Shown here in pieces: positions 7,586-16,046 of a DNA stretch of 64,000 bases. Numbering within the stretch: the first letter of the stretch is position 1; each line of letters begins with the position of its first letter. The stretch is taken from positions 62,001 to 126,000 of the forward strand of contig JACKPH010000001.1 in assembly GCA_024233675.1 (NCBI GenBank), read 5' to 3'. The position numbers were made by a program, and so were the translations under genes. The notes under the pieces are model-generated. The model was not told the DNA's origin. It did not search any database and was given only the letters and a program-made list of their open reading frames with translations. The stretch comes from Thermotogae bacterium (GTDB taxonomy: Bacteria > Thermotogota > Thermotogae > Petrotogales > Petrotogaceae).

Positions 7586-9964
7586 AAGCATATAATATTT
7601 TACATAACCTTTCTGACCGAAATAATCGATTATATAGCTATCGCCCTCACGGCCTATCATTTTTACTCTCTGACCTCTTGTAAGAGTACCTATTGCGTTA
7701 CCGGAACTGTTTTTTACAACTACCTGATTAGAAATTACAAGAAGATATATATCCTTAAATTCAATATTAATATCTTTTTCCGTTTTGTTCCCTGAATCAT
7801 CAAAAGCAACTATTTTAAGTGTATCGGAAGATAGTCTTTCAATATCTATAACATAATCCATTACATAATTTTTACTGTTTATATCAAAATTTTCATTTCC
7901 TATGTTAACATTTCTTACTTCGGAATTATCGGAAAAACTTATCTTAATGGTATATTCAGGGCTGTTTATAAGAACTTTATCCTCAGCGCTTATAACAGGA
8001 GGTTCTCCTTCTCTTAAATCAAGGCTGTTTACTTTTGAAAAGTAAATTGTTTCAAATATACTTATAGGCGAATATTTGAAAAAATATTTTTCTTCCTCGT
8101 TTACAAATATATTGGTGAGATATTCCCCTGAGTTTTTAAACGAAACGTATTTACCGTCTTTATAAGTTATGAGACTCGCTATATTCTGTGAATTATTTAT
8201 ATCCCATATTCTTATTATATTGTCAAGCGAAAGTGATGCAAGATATCTTCCGCCTTTATTCCAGTAAAGGTCTGTAACAGAACTTTTTGACCCTGAAAAA
8301 ATCTGCAGAAGTTCTCCCGTAGAGGAACTCCATATATATATATTTTTATCTTCCGAGCCTTCGGCAATATATGAATCATCATAACTCCATTTTAGTGAAT
8401 TTATAGATCCGGTTGATATCCCTGTTCTTACAAAAACAGTCTGAAATATAGGATCCCATATTTCAAGAATTCCTTCAAACCCGCCGAGCGTAATAAGGTT
8501 TTTCTTGTTTGACCAGTCGGCTGACCATATATTATATTTAAAGGAATTGAGCGTATATGTTTTTTCAAAATCAGGAAAAGCCGATATGGTAACTGTTTTA
8601 TCAAGAGAAGCTACTGAAATATATTTTGAATCTTTTGAAAAATCTATATCTTTTATCCAGCTTTTATGAAGATTTTTTATTACCTTATAAAGCGTAAGTT
8701 CAGGATATCTGTATACATATATATTGTTATCAAGTCCTCCCAAAACTATATATTTACCGTCAGGAGAAAATTTTATATTGTTTATTTTTGAGTCTGTAAC
8801 GTATTTCTGATCGAGTTTTATTCCCGATAAAAGATCGTAGATTCTGAAATATCCTGAATCACTTACACCGGCCAGCACATCATCATAAATATCAAAATCA
8901 TTGAAGTTTTCATCAACTTTATAATTTATATCTATTTTTCCGGTTTCGACATTAAAAAATCCGACACGGGCATCATCATCGGAATAAATAACGTATTTAT
9001 CTTTCCATATAATATTCTGCGGAACAGCTATTTTATTTTCATTTATTTTTTCAAGTATTCCGGAAGGATATGTTAATCTGTATATATCAGACCCGTCTGA
9101 TATAAATATGTATCTCCATGTTTCTGACCAGTTTATTGTTTTAACTGTAAATTTTGAAAAAGTCACCGAGAGAGTACTTATATATGATTCCGTACTGTAT
9201 ATTTCAAACTCATTATTAGTAAAAAGTACACCGAAATAAGATCCGTCAGGAGAATTAATTACCTGTTTAACAGGATTTCCGAGATAAAAAGAATTTACTG
9301 TCCTGAACGTATTATCAAGAACATATACTCTTCCGTCTGCCGCAAAAAATGATATTTCATCATTATAAATATTTATTTTTTTTATTGCCGAATCTGAAAG
9401 TTTTCTGAACGATACACTGTTATCGAGAAGATTTATAAAATATATATAACCGAGAGAATCCCCTGTGACAAGTGTATTATTACCAAAAAGTCTTACTGTA
9501 AAAGGAGTTCCTTTAAGTTTATATGAAAATGTCTGCTTTCTTTTTGTAATGTTATAAACATATACATTTTTGTCATAAGATGCATAGTATATATTTCTGT
9601 CCTTTACATCAACGGAAGTTATGCTTTCAGTAGTATCACGAACGGTAAAACTGTATAAATTGGAAATTATATTAAATACATTTATACTTCCGTCGGTATT
9701 TCCCGAAATTATATAATTTTCATCCTCTGTCCAGCTAACTGCCGAGGGCCTGTTTTCCGTTTCAAAATAGTATTTCATGCTATTATTTTTATCGAACACT
9801 TTAATATCATTTTTTTCATCGGTTAATGCGTAAAAACCACTGAGAGGACTGTAATAAAGTCCTCCTATTTCGGAATAATCATATGAACTTACTATTATAT
9901 CGGCAGAAAAAAAGGCCGATATAAAAATTGTTATGTATATTAATAAAGACAATAACTTTTTCAT
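7577..9964 (-). CDS. Exported WD40-like beta-propeller protein with C-terminal SH3 domain
   Basis: A 795-residue exported protein. A signal peptide (about 1-20, ending FISAFFSADI) is followed by some 600 residues of WD40-like blades with repeated units such as ITSVDVKDRNIYYASYDKNVYVYN, each ending near an IWD/VYxY pattern (IYIWSSSTGE, IRIWDINN). Enough repeats are present for two seven-bladed propellers. The region after about residue 640 holds an Ig-like segment (PPVISAEDKVLI) and the last 60 residues look like a bacterial SH3 domain (GTLTRGQRVKMIGREGDSYI). Propeller plus SH3 suggests binding to envelope components; no enzyme signature is visible. Single gene, own terminator. I do not know a named relative. 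Confidence 0.8.
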   Translation of the reverse strand: MKKLLSLLIYITIFISAFFSADIIVSSYDYSEIGGLYYSPLSGFYALTDEKNDIKVFDKNNSMKYYFETENRPSAVSWTEDENYIISGNTDGSINVFNIISNLYSFTVRDTTESITSVDVKDRNIYYASYDKNVYVYNITKRKQTFSYKLKGTPFTVRLFGNNTLVTGDSLGYIYFINLLDNSVSFRKLSDSAIKKINIYNDEISFFAADGRVYVLDNTFRTVNSFYLGNPVKQVINSPDGSYFGVLFTNNEFEIYSTESYISTLSVTFSKFTVKTINWSETWRYIFISDGSDIYRLTYPSGILEKINENKIAVPQNIIWKDKYVIYSDDDARVGFFNVETGKIDINYKVDENFNDFDIYDDVLAGVSDSGYFRIYDLLSGIKLDQKYVTDSKINNIKFSPDGKYIVLGGLDNNIYVYRYPELTLYKVIKNLHKSWIKDIDFSKDSKYISVASLDKTVTISAFPDFEKTYTLNSFKYNIWSADWSNKKNLITLGGFEGILEIWDPIFQTVFVRTGISTGSINSLKWSYDDSYIAEGSEDKNIYIWSSSTGELLQIFSGSKSSVTDLYWNKGGRYLASLSLDNIIRIWDINNSQNIASLITYKDGKYVSFKNSGEYLTNIFVNEEEKYFFKYSPISIFETIYFSKVNSLDLREGEPPVISAEDKVLINSPEYTIKISFSDNSEVRNVNIGNENFDINSKNYVMDYVIDIERLSSDTLKIVAFDDSGNKTEKDINIEFKDIYLLVISNQVVVKNSSGNAIGTLTRGQRVKMIGREGDSYIIDYFGQKGYVKYYMLKK

Positions 9965-10138
9965 TTTATCACCCTGATATTCATCATTAACATTATACCA
10001 TAAAATTTTAAAGTGAATAATAATTACAACTTATTATTATGATTCCCGAAAAGCCCGGATTATTTTATAAAGTTGTTTTTTTAAAGCATTTGAGGTAAAA
10101 TAATAATGAACAATAAAATGAAAAAAAGGGGGTAAAAA

Positions 10139-11257
10139 ATGGTTATCGAAATCGATAAAAAAATACTTAACGATACGGTTGACATGGCTTCAAATGCAGT
10201 AGCCAGAAAAACAACTAACCCTATTTTATCAGGAATAAAATTCCATGTTAAAGACTCAAAACTAAATATTTACGCAACTGACCTTCAGACCGGATTTCAC
10301 AAAACCATAAATTTAAAGGAAAATTCAGAAGAGGTTTCTTTTGTTGTAGACCAGAAAATTTTTTCAGATATTATTAAAACACTACCGGGAGGTATAATAA
10401 GTCTTTCATTTGATAACGGTATACTGACTCTCGAATCGGGATATTCAAATTTTAAAATTCCGACAATGTCTGCGGAAGACTATCCTGAGGTTATACCTAA
10501 TGTTTTAGGTAATATACTTTCTTTAAATAAAAATGATTTACTTAAAATGATAGAAAAAGTTATTTTTTGTGCCCTTAAAGATAATGATCCTCTTTCAAAA
10601 AATCTCAACAGTTTATACTGGGATTTCAGAACAGGCGGGTATTTAACTCTTGTGGCTTCCGACAGTTACAGACTTGCACTTTCGGAAACAAAACTTGAAA
10701 AAGATACCGATTTACCTAATTCTTTTCTGCTTTCCCTTAAAAGTATGGAAGAACTCAAAATAGTTCTGTCAAATGTAAATTCGGAAACTTTCAAATTGAA
10801 TTTTGACGGTTCAAGAGCTTTGTTCAGTTTTGAAAAAGATAATGCGGAACTTGTTCTTAATGTTATAGATTCAAGATACCCTAACTATTCGGAAATAATT
10901 CCTTCGGCTTTCAAAAATAAAATGATTATACCGACTACAGAATTTCTTAATACTCTTAAAAGAGTTTCTATAGCTGCAGGAAAAACAGAACAGATAAGAA
11001 TGAATATAGAAGAATCAACTATAACAATGCTTGCAAATTCGCCGGATGTAGGTGAGGCAAAAGAATTAATAAATATAAACAAAGAAGGGGAAGATATATT
11101 AATAGCTTATTCTCCGAGATTTTTAAGAGAAGCTCTTGAAAAAATAGAAACTTCAGAGTTTGAATTTAATATTTCAGGAGAAGTAAATCCTACAATTCTT
11201 AAACCTCTTGAAGACAACAGTTATATGTATATAGTAATGCCTACAAGGTGGGCTTAA
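10139..11257 (+). CDS. dnaN: DNA polymerase III subunit beta (sliding clamp)
   Basis: A 372-residue beta clamp, the ring-shaped processivity factor that loads on DNA as a dimer and tethers polymerase III and repair proteins. The three-domain architecture is visible: N-terminal MVIEIDKKILNDTVDMA with NPILSGIKF, the second domain with SDSYRLALSETKL (typical clamp ASDxxRLA motif), and the C-terminus ending VMPTRWA (family: MPMRL). Length is standard. A GGGGG ribosome site precedes the ATG. Unlike the classic arrangement it is not next to dnaA; it leads an operon with ispF and comM. The 174 bases upstream show no DnaA boxes, so this is not an origin. Confidence 0.96.
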   Translation: MVIEIDKKILNDTVDMASNAVARKTTNPILSGIKFHVKDSKLNIYATDLQTGFHKTINLKENSEEVSFVVDQKIFSDIIKTLPGGIISLSFDNGILTLESGYSNFKIPTMSAEDYPEVIPNVLGNILSLNKNDLLKMIEKVIFCALKDNDPLSKNLNSLYWDFRTGGYLTLVASDSYRLALSETKLEKDTDLPNSFLLSLKSMEELKIVLSNVNSETFKLNFDGSRALFSFEKDNAELVLNVIDSRYPNYSEIIPSAFKNKMIIPTTEFLNTLKRVSIAAGKTEQIRMNIEESTITMLANSPDVGEAKELININKEGEDILIAYSPRFLREALEKIETSEFEFNISGEVNPTILKPLEDNSYMYIVMPTRWA

Positions 11258-11258
11258 A

Positions 11259-11747
11259 TTGTACAGAGTAGGAATGGGTTATGATATTCATCCTCTTGAA
11301 AAAGGCCGGAAACTTGTACTCGGCGGAGTAACAGTAGAAAAGGAAATGGGTCTTTCAGGACATTCCGACGGAGATGCGGTTATGCACGCGGTAATAGATT
11401 CTTTACTCGGAGCATGCGGCATGGATTCTATAGGCGAACTTTTTCCTGAAACCGATGAATACAGAAATGCGGATTCTTCTGTTTTGCTTAAATCAGCTTT
11501 CTCTCTTTTAAAAGACAGAAAAAATCTTAAAATAATTAATATTGATATTATTGTTATTACTTCATATGTGAAAATATCAGAGATAAAAAACAGTATAAAA
11601 AATAATCTTTCAGAAATTCTTAAAACAGAAACAGCTCAGATAAATGTTAAAGGCAAAAGCGGAAATTCACTTGGTATAGGTGACAGGGGAATAGAAGTAA
11701 TGTGTACAGTTCTTGCCGATATTGATGTACCTGGGGGGAATTTATGA
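11259..11747 (+). CDS. ispF: 2-C-methyl-D-erythritol 2,4-cyclodiphosphate synthase
   Basis: A 162-residue IspF, a trimeric cytoplasmic zinc enzyme of the MEP isoprenoid pathway that forms the cyclodiphosphate with release of CMP. MGYDIHPLEKGRKLVLGGV contains the zinc ligands D-x-H, GHSDGDAVMHAVIDSLLGA holds the third histidine and the family signature, and GIGDRGIEVMCTVL completes the C-terminus. The start is TTG at 11259, one base after the dnaN stop, with the ribosome site AAGGTGGG inside the end of dnaN; the ATG at residue 6 would delete part of the first strand. It is tightly coupled to dnaN and comM. Confidence 0.96.
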   Translation: MYRVGMGYDIHPLEKGRKLVLGGVTVEKEMGLSGHSDGDAVMHAVIDSLLGACGMDSIGELFPETDEYRNADSSVLLKSAFSLLKDRKNLKIINIDIIVITSYVKISEIKNSIKNNLSEILKTETAQINVKGKSGNSLGIGDRGIEVMCTVLADIDVPGGNL

Positions 11748-13246
11748 AATATTCAAATTTAAAAACAGGTTCTGTTAACGGTTATAATGTTGAAGATATT
11801 ATTGTTGAAATTGATATTAATTCAAAATCAACTTTTCAGACTTTCAAAATTGTAGGTTTACCTTCTGCCTCAGTTCTTGAAAGTGAAAAAAGAGTAATAA
11901 GCGCTTTAAGAAATTCGGGTTTTACAGTTCCCAACGGATCTATAGTGGCAAACCTTTCACCAAGTTCACTAAAAAAAGAAGGAACTCATTTTGATCTTCC
12001 TCTTGCATGTGCAGTACTTGAAGCTTCCGGTCAGATAAAAAAATTTAAGGAAAATGTTTATCTTTTCGGAGAACTCGGCCTGAACGGTGAGGTTCGTGCT
12101 GTTTCCGGAATTGCTTTATTTCTTATGGCAATAAAAGAAAAAAATAAAGAAGCTGTATTCATAATACCGAGAGAAAATCAGGAAGAATCTTCTTTTATAG
12201 ATTTTGAATCAGTCTTTGTTATAGACAGAGTGTCAGATCTCGAAAAAATAGGAAACGGAGAAATTTCATCTTTTTCTCCGGTTTTTTCATATTACGGAGA
12301 AAATGAAGACATACCTGATTTTTCTGATATTCACGGGCAGTATATAATGAAAAGAGCGGCAGAAATTGCTGTTTCCGGTTTTCATAATCTTTTACTCAGA
12401 GGCAGTCCCGGCTCAGGAAAAACTATGGTTGCAAGAAGACTTCCGGGAATAATGCCTGATATGGAAAAAGAAGAAATCATAGAAAGTACAAAAATATATT
12501 CTGTTGCAGGTTACATAAATAAAGTAATAAACAGAAGACCTTTCAGAAGTCCTCATCACAGTGCTTCATCAGCTTCCATAATAGGCGGAGGTTCTAATCC
12601 CAAACCCGGAGAAATAAGTCTTGCACATAACGGTATTCTCTTTATGGATGAATTTCCCGAATATAAATCAGATGTTATAGAATCATTACGTCAGCCTATG
12701 GAAGACGGCTTTATTACAGTTACAAGGTCTAAATCAGTTGCTGTTTTTCCTGCAAAATTTATGCTTGTGGCAGCACAGAATCCATGCCCGTGCGGTTATT
12801 ACGGAGATAAAGAAAAAGAATGTACATGTTCGCTTAATTCAGTTCTGAGTTATAACAGAAAAATATCAGGTCCTATAATGGACAGAATAGATATAATAAT
12901 AGATGTTCCGAGAGTTAAAATTGATGAACTTATGGAAAAAGCATCAGGAGAAACAAGTTCTTCAATTAAGGAAAGAGTCACAAAGTGTAAAAATTTCCAG
13001 ATAATGCGTCAGGGAAAACTGAACGGAAAACTTACAAATAAAGAACTAAAAGAATATGCAAATATGGATTCCGATGCGGAATTATTCCTTAAAAATGCAG
13101 CTTCTGTATTAAAATTATCAGCAAGATCGGTAAACAGAGTTATAAGGGTTTCAAGAACTATATCTGATTCTTTTGAATCCGGAAAAATTTTAAAAAATCA
13201 TATTTCCGAAGCTCTTAATTATCACGGAAAAGATATTATATCCTGA
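11744..13246 (+). CDS. comM: ComM/YifB family AAA ATPase (Mg-chelatase-like)
   Basis: A 500-residue YifB/ComM protein. In Vibrio and Haemophilus ComM is a hexameric helicase for branch migration during natural transformation; related genes also occur in non-competent species. Domains: an N-terminal ChlI-like lon-protease fold (1-180, SLKKEGTHFDLPLA), the AAA core with Walker A GSPGSGKTMVARRL and Walker B ILFMDEFPE, a four-cysteine insertion (CPCGYYGDKEKECTC), the sensor region RIDIIIDVPR, and a C-terminal helical domain with SARSVNRVIRVSRTI. It starts on ATG overlapping the ispF stop by four bases. A ComEC-like gene 1.5 kb downstream fits a DNA-uptake theme. Confidence 0.94.
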   Translation: MKYSNLKTGSVNGYNVEDIIVEIDINSKSTFQTFKIVGLPSASVLESEKRVISALRNSGFTVPNGSIVANLSPSSLKKEGTHFDLPLACAVLEASGQIKKFKENVYLFGELGLNGEVRAVSGIALFLMAIKEKNKEAVFIIPRENQEESSFIDFESVFVIDRVSDLEKIGNGEISSFSPVFSYYGENEDIPDFSDIHGQYIMKRAAEIAVSGFHNLLLRGSPGSGKTMVARRLPGIMPDMEKEEIIESTKIYSVAGYINKVINRRPFRSPHHSASSASIIGGGSNPKPGEISLAHNGILFMDEFPEYKSDVIESLRQPMEDGFITVTRSKSVAVFPAKFMLVAAQNPCPCGYYGDKEKECTCSLNSVLSYNRKISGPIMDRIDIIIDVPRVKIDELMEKASGETSSSIKERVTKCKNFQIMRQGKLNGKLTNKELKEYANMDSDAELFLKNAASVLKLSARSVNRVIRVSRTISDSFESGKILKNHISEALNYHGKDIIS

Positions 13247-13254
13247 TACATAAC

Positions 13255-13290
13255 AAAAAAGACTTAATAAAATTATTAAGTCTTTTTTAT
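13255..13290 (+). terminator. Terminator of dnaN-ispF-comM operon
   Basis: A 16-bp AT-rich stem built on AAGACTTAATAA and its complement, followed by a T-run, ends the operon nine bases after the comM stop. Confidence 0.8.
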
Positions 13291-13305
13291 ACATTAAAAA
13301 GTTAC

Positions 13306-13336
13306 TTGACTTAGAGTTAACTTTAGGTAGTATATT
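13306..13336 (+). promoter_or_regulatory. MerR-type promoter with 19-bp spacer and operator dyad
   Basis: TTGACT (13306-13311) and TATATT (13331-13336) are separated by 19 bases, the over-long spacer characteristic of promoters twisted into activity by MerR proteins. A 20-base imperfect dyad (13309-13328, arms ACTTAGAGTT / AACTTTAGGT, 8 of 10 positions symmetric) fills the spacer. It lies upstream of the MerR gene itself, implying autoregulation. Confidence 0.8.
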
Positions 13337-13384
13337 TAATTATCAGGAATTTTACTGAATAATAAACTGATTAGGAGGTTTAAT

Positions 13385-13771
13385 ATGACAATTGCAGAAG
13401 TCAGTAAAAAATTTGAGATTTCCCCCGATACATTAAGATATTATGAGCGTATCGGTATTATTCCTCCGGTAAAAAGAACTTCCGGGGGAATAAGAGATTA
13501 CACAGAAGAATCATGCAGATGGATAGAACTTATGAAATGTCTCAGAACAGCAGGTGTTCAGATTGAAGCACTTATTAAATATGTCTCTCTTTTTCAGGAA
13601 GGTGATTCTACAGTTGAAGAAAGAAAAAAAATTCTTATGGATCAGAGAGATAAACTTTCAGAAAAAATAAATGATTTACAGACTTCTCTTGATGTACTGA
13701 ATAAAAAAATAGAAACTTATGATCAGTACATGCCTGAATTTGAAAAAGATTTTAAAAAATTTGCGGAATAA
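13385..13771 (+). CDS. MerR-family transcriptional regulator
   Basis: A 128-residue dimeric regulator. The winged helix-turn-helix occupies residues 1-70 (TIAEVSKKFEISPDTLRYYERIG, then RDYTEESCRWIELMKCLR), and residues 78-118 form the long antiparallel coiled coil that dimerises MerR proteins (RDKLSEKINDLQTSLDVLNKKI). There is no metal-binding C-terminal loop with paired cysteines, so it is not obviously a metal sensor; the sequence most resembles the aldehyde/thiol or multidrug-response branch (inference). It follows a spacer-dyad promoter and a GGAGG ribosome site. No enzyme gene follows in the same operon; ptb downstream has its own promoter. Its targets beyond itself are unknown. Confidence 0.93.
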   Translation: MTIAEVSKKFEISPDTLRYYERIGIIPPVKRTSGGIRDYTEESCRWIELMKCLRTAGVQIEALIKYVSLFQEGDSTVEERKKILMDQRDKLSEKINDLQTSLDVLNKKIETYDQYMPEFEKDFKKFAE

Positions 13772-13825
13772 GTATAATAATATCTTTAAATTTATATCAA
13801 AAGATTTAATCCGAATTTTCACACT

Positions 13826-13853
13826 TTGAAATTTTTTTCATACTGTGTATAAT
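13826..13853 (+). promoter_or_regulatory. Promoter of ptb
   Basis: TTGAAA (13826-13831), 16-base spacer, TATAAT (13848-13853), about 35 bases before the ATG. Confidence 0.75.
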
Positions 13854-13887
13854 ATTATTAGATTAATTTTATATACGGGAGGTTATT

Positions 13888-14781
13888 ATGAAAACATTAC
13901 AGGATATTATAGATTCGGCAAAAAAAATAGAAACAAAAAGAGTTGCTGTTGTAGGGGCTGATGATTTTGAAGCTGTGAAAGCAGTTTCGGAAGCTTTCGA
14001 TGAAGGATTTGTAAAACCGGTTCTTATAGGCCCTAAAGATGAAATTACCAAAAATCTCGAAAAACTGGGAAAAAATTTTGAAATTATTGACGCGGCAAGT
14101 ATTTATGAGTCATCCGAAAAAGGTGTAAGACTTGTAAGTTCAGGTGCAGCTGATGTTCTTATGAAAGGTAATGTTAAAACATCTGTACTTCTTAAAGCAG
14201 CTCTGAATAAAGAATGGGGTTTAAGAACAGGCTCTGTTATTTCCCATGTTGCTGTTATGGAAACTCCTAATCTTGAAAAAATTGTTATGGTTACTGACGG
14301 CGGAATGCTTGTAAAACCTGATCTTAATCAGAAAATATCTATAATAAATAATGCCGTCGAACTTGCACGTTCACTCTATATTGAAACTCCTAAAGTTGCT
14401 GTTCTTGCCGCAGTTGAAGTTGTAAATCCTGATATGCCGGAAACATTGGATGCATCAATTCTTACACAGATGAACAGACGCGGACAGATTAAAAACTGTA
14501 TAGTTGACGGACCTCTTGCACTTGATAACGCACTCAGTGAGATGGCCGCAAAAATCAAACATATAGAAAGTGATGTAGCTGGTTTTGCCGATATACTTGT
14601 TGTTCCTGATATACATTCCGGAAATATTCTCGGAAAATCTGCAATTTATCTTGCAGGAGGAAGAATAGCCGGTATTATTCTCGGAACAGCTGCTCCTATT
14701 GTAATTGTTTCAAGAGCTGATGATTCAAAGTCAAAAATGGCTTCTCTTGCATTAGCATGTATGAATTCAGAGAAAAAATAA
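13888..14781 (+). CDS. ptb: Phosphate butyryltransferase (phosphotransacylase family)
   Basis: A 297-residue enzyme of the PTA_PTB family that exchanges CoA for phosphate on short-chain acyl groups (butyryl-CoA to butyryl phosphate) in fermentative energy metabolism or branched-chain acid catabolism. Family features: AVVGADDFEAVKAV at the N-terminus, GAADVLMKGNVKTSVLLKA, the TGSVISHVAVMET loop, and C-terminal GRIAGIILGTAAPIVIVSRADDS. Length favours the compact Ptb over the larger Pta. No butyrate kinase gene is adjacent; one is expected elsewhere. The last 25 bases overlap the downstream ComEC-like gene. Acetyl versus butyryl preference cannot be settled by eye. Confidence 0.88.
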   Translation: MKTLQDIIDSAKKIETKRVAVVGADDFEAVKAVSEAFDEGFVKPVLIGPKDEITKNLEKLGKNFEIIDAASIYESSEKGVRLVSSGAADVLMKGNVKTSVLLKAALNKEWGLRTGSVISHVAVMETPNLEKIVMVTDGGMLVKPDLNQKISIINNAVELARSLYIETPKVAVLAAVEVVNPDMPETLDASILTQMNRRGQIKNCIVDGPLALDNALSEMAAKIKHIESDVAGFADILVVPDIHSGNILGKSAIYLAGGRIAGIILGTAAPIVIVSRADDSKSKMASLALACMNSEKK

Positions 14782-16046
14782 ATTTTTCACTGACTGTTCT
14801 TTTAAACAGTCTTATATTAATAGGAATTATTTTCATAAACATAAATGCCGCTTTTATCACAGCGGTGTTTATGTTTTTTATTAACAGTTATATTCTGGGA
14901 AGTTTTAAAAAATCTTTTATTATTTTTATAATGATAATTCCGTTTTTATTTTTCAGACCTGCAAATGAAGAAAACCCTAAAATAATGACAGGGTTTATTT
15001 TAGACGGAAATTATAATTATTATAAATTTTTTTCTGAAGAAATTTATGAAAACGGAAGATGGCGCTCTCACAGAAATTATTACAGTATCTTTTACGGCAG
15101 GTATTCAACGGAAAAAATTTTATCAGGCAGCAGAGTTTATATAAAAGGTTATGAAGAAAATAATTTTATTATCTGTGATTATGCCGCACCCGCTTATGAT
15201 AAAAATATTCTTTCTTTAAAAAATTATGTCAGTGATAATATTAAAAAAAACACTCAGGACAGTATTTCTTATGATGTAATAAAATCCTCCGTTATGGGCA
15301 ATTTAAGCAATAAGGATTTTTTCCGTGATGCAGGGGTACTTCATTTATTTGCTGTTTCAGGAATACATGTTTATATAATTTTTTCAATACTTACATATAT
15401 TTTTTATTTTATAAAAATACCTTTTTATTTTAAAAATATTTTTAAAACTGTTTTTCTTCTTTTTTATACAGTACTTACGGGTTTTTCTCCGAGTTCGGTA
15501 AGAGCTGTAATTATAATAGTAATAATGATATGGCTCAAAAGTTCCGGAAACAGTGTAAATCCGGTTAGTATATGTTCGCTTACCGCTTATTTAAATATTC
15601 TTCTGATTCCTTATTCAGTTAAAAATCCCGGTTTTCTTATGAGTTACGGAGCAGCATTTATGATTTATTATACTTCGGAAAAAAATATAAAACCGTTTAT
15701 AAAAAATTTATTAATTCCGGTTTCAGCTTTTATCGGAGTCTTACCTTTCCTTATAATTTTTTTCGGAGAATTCAATATTTTCGGTATAGTTCTTACACCT
15801 GTTCTTACTCCGGTTATTACATTTATAATAATAGCGGCTTTTCTAACAGGCTTTTTTTCTTTTAAACCCGCAGGAATAATTTCGGGGTTTGCTGTACACG
15901 GAATGCTTTATTTTCTTGAAAAAGCGGAAAATTTTACTTTTTCATTCAGCATATCATCAAAAATTCCGGCTTTTACCGTATCTGTTATATTGTTTATTTT
16001 ATATATACATATTATAAATAAATTAACTTTTTCCTACAAATCGTGA
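14757..16046 (+). CDS. ComEC/Rec2-like membrane protein (short form)
   Basis: A 429-residue polytopic membrane protein with the ComEC competence domain. ComEC forms the inner-membrane channel through which single-stranded DNA enters during transformation. After two N-terminal helices (about 10-60) comes a soluble OB-like region (residues 75-150), then the signature DAGVLHLFAVSGIHVYIIF and GFSPSSVRAVIIIVIMIW, then six or more further helices. It lacks the C-terminal metallo-beta-lactamase domain of full-length (about 750-residue) ComEC. The ATG lies inside ptb and has no clear ribosome site, so it is probably translated by coupling. Its tail overlaps the convergent DUF362 gene by 24 bases. Confidence 0.85.
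   Translation: MYEFREKINFSLTVLLNSLILIGIIFININAAFITAVFMFFINSYILGSFKKSFIIFIMIIPFLFFRPANEENPKIMTGFILDGNYNYYKFFSEEIYENGRWRSHRNYYSIFYGRYSTEKILSGSRVYIKGYEENNFIICDYAAPAYDKNILSLKNYVSDNIKKNTQDSISYDVIKSSVMGNLSNKDFFRDAGVLHLFAVSGIHVYIIFSILTYIFYFIKIPFYFKNIFKTVFLLFYTVLTGFSPSSVRAVIIIVIMIWLKSSGNSVNPVSICSLTAYLNILLIPYSVKNPGFLMSYGAAFMIYYTSEKNIKPFIKNLLIPVSAFIGVLPFLIIFFGEFNIFGIVLTPVLTPVITFIIIAAFLTGFFSFKPAGIISGFAVHGMLYFLEKAENFTFSFSISSKIPAFTVSVILFILYIHIINKLTFSYKS

Noticed and set aside
9965..10138. Possible replication origin upstream of dnaN
   Set aside because: No DnaA boxes (TTATCCACA-like) or clustered repeats are visible, and dnaA is not adjacent; it is an ordinary AT-rich leader.
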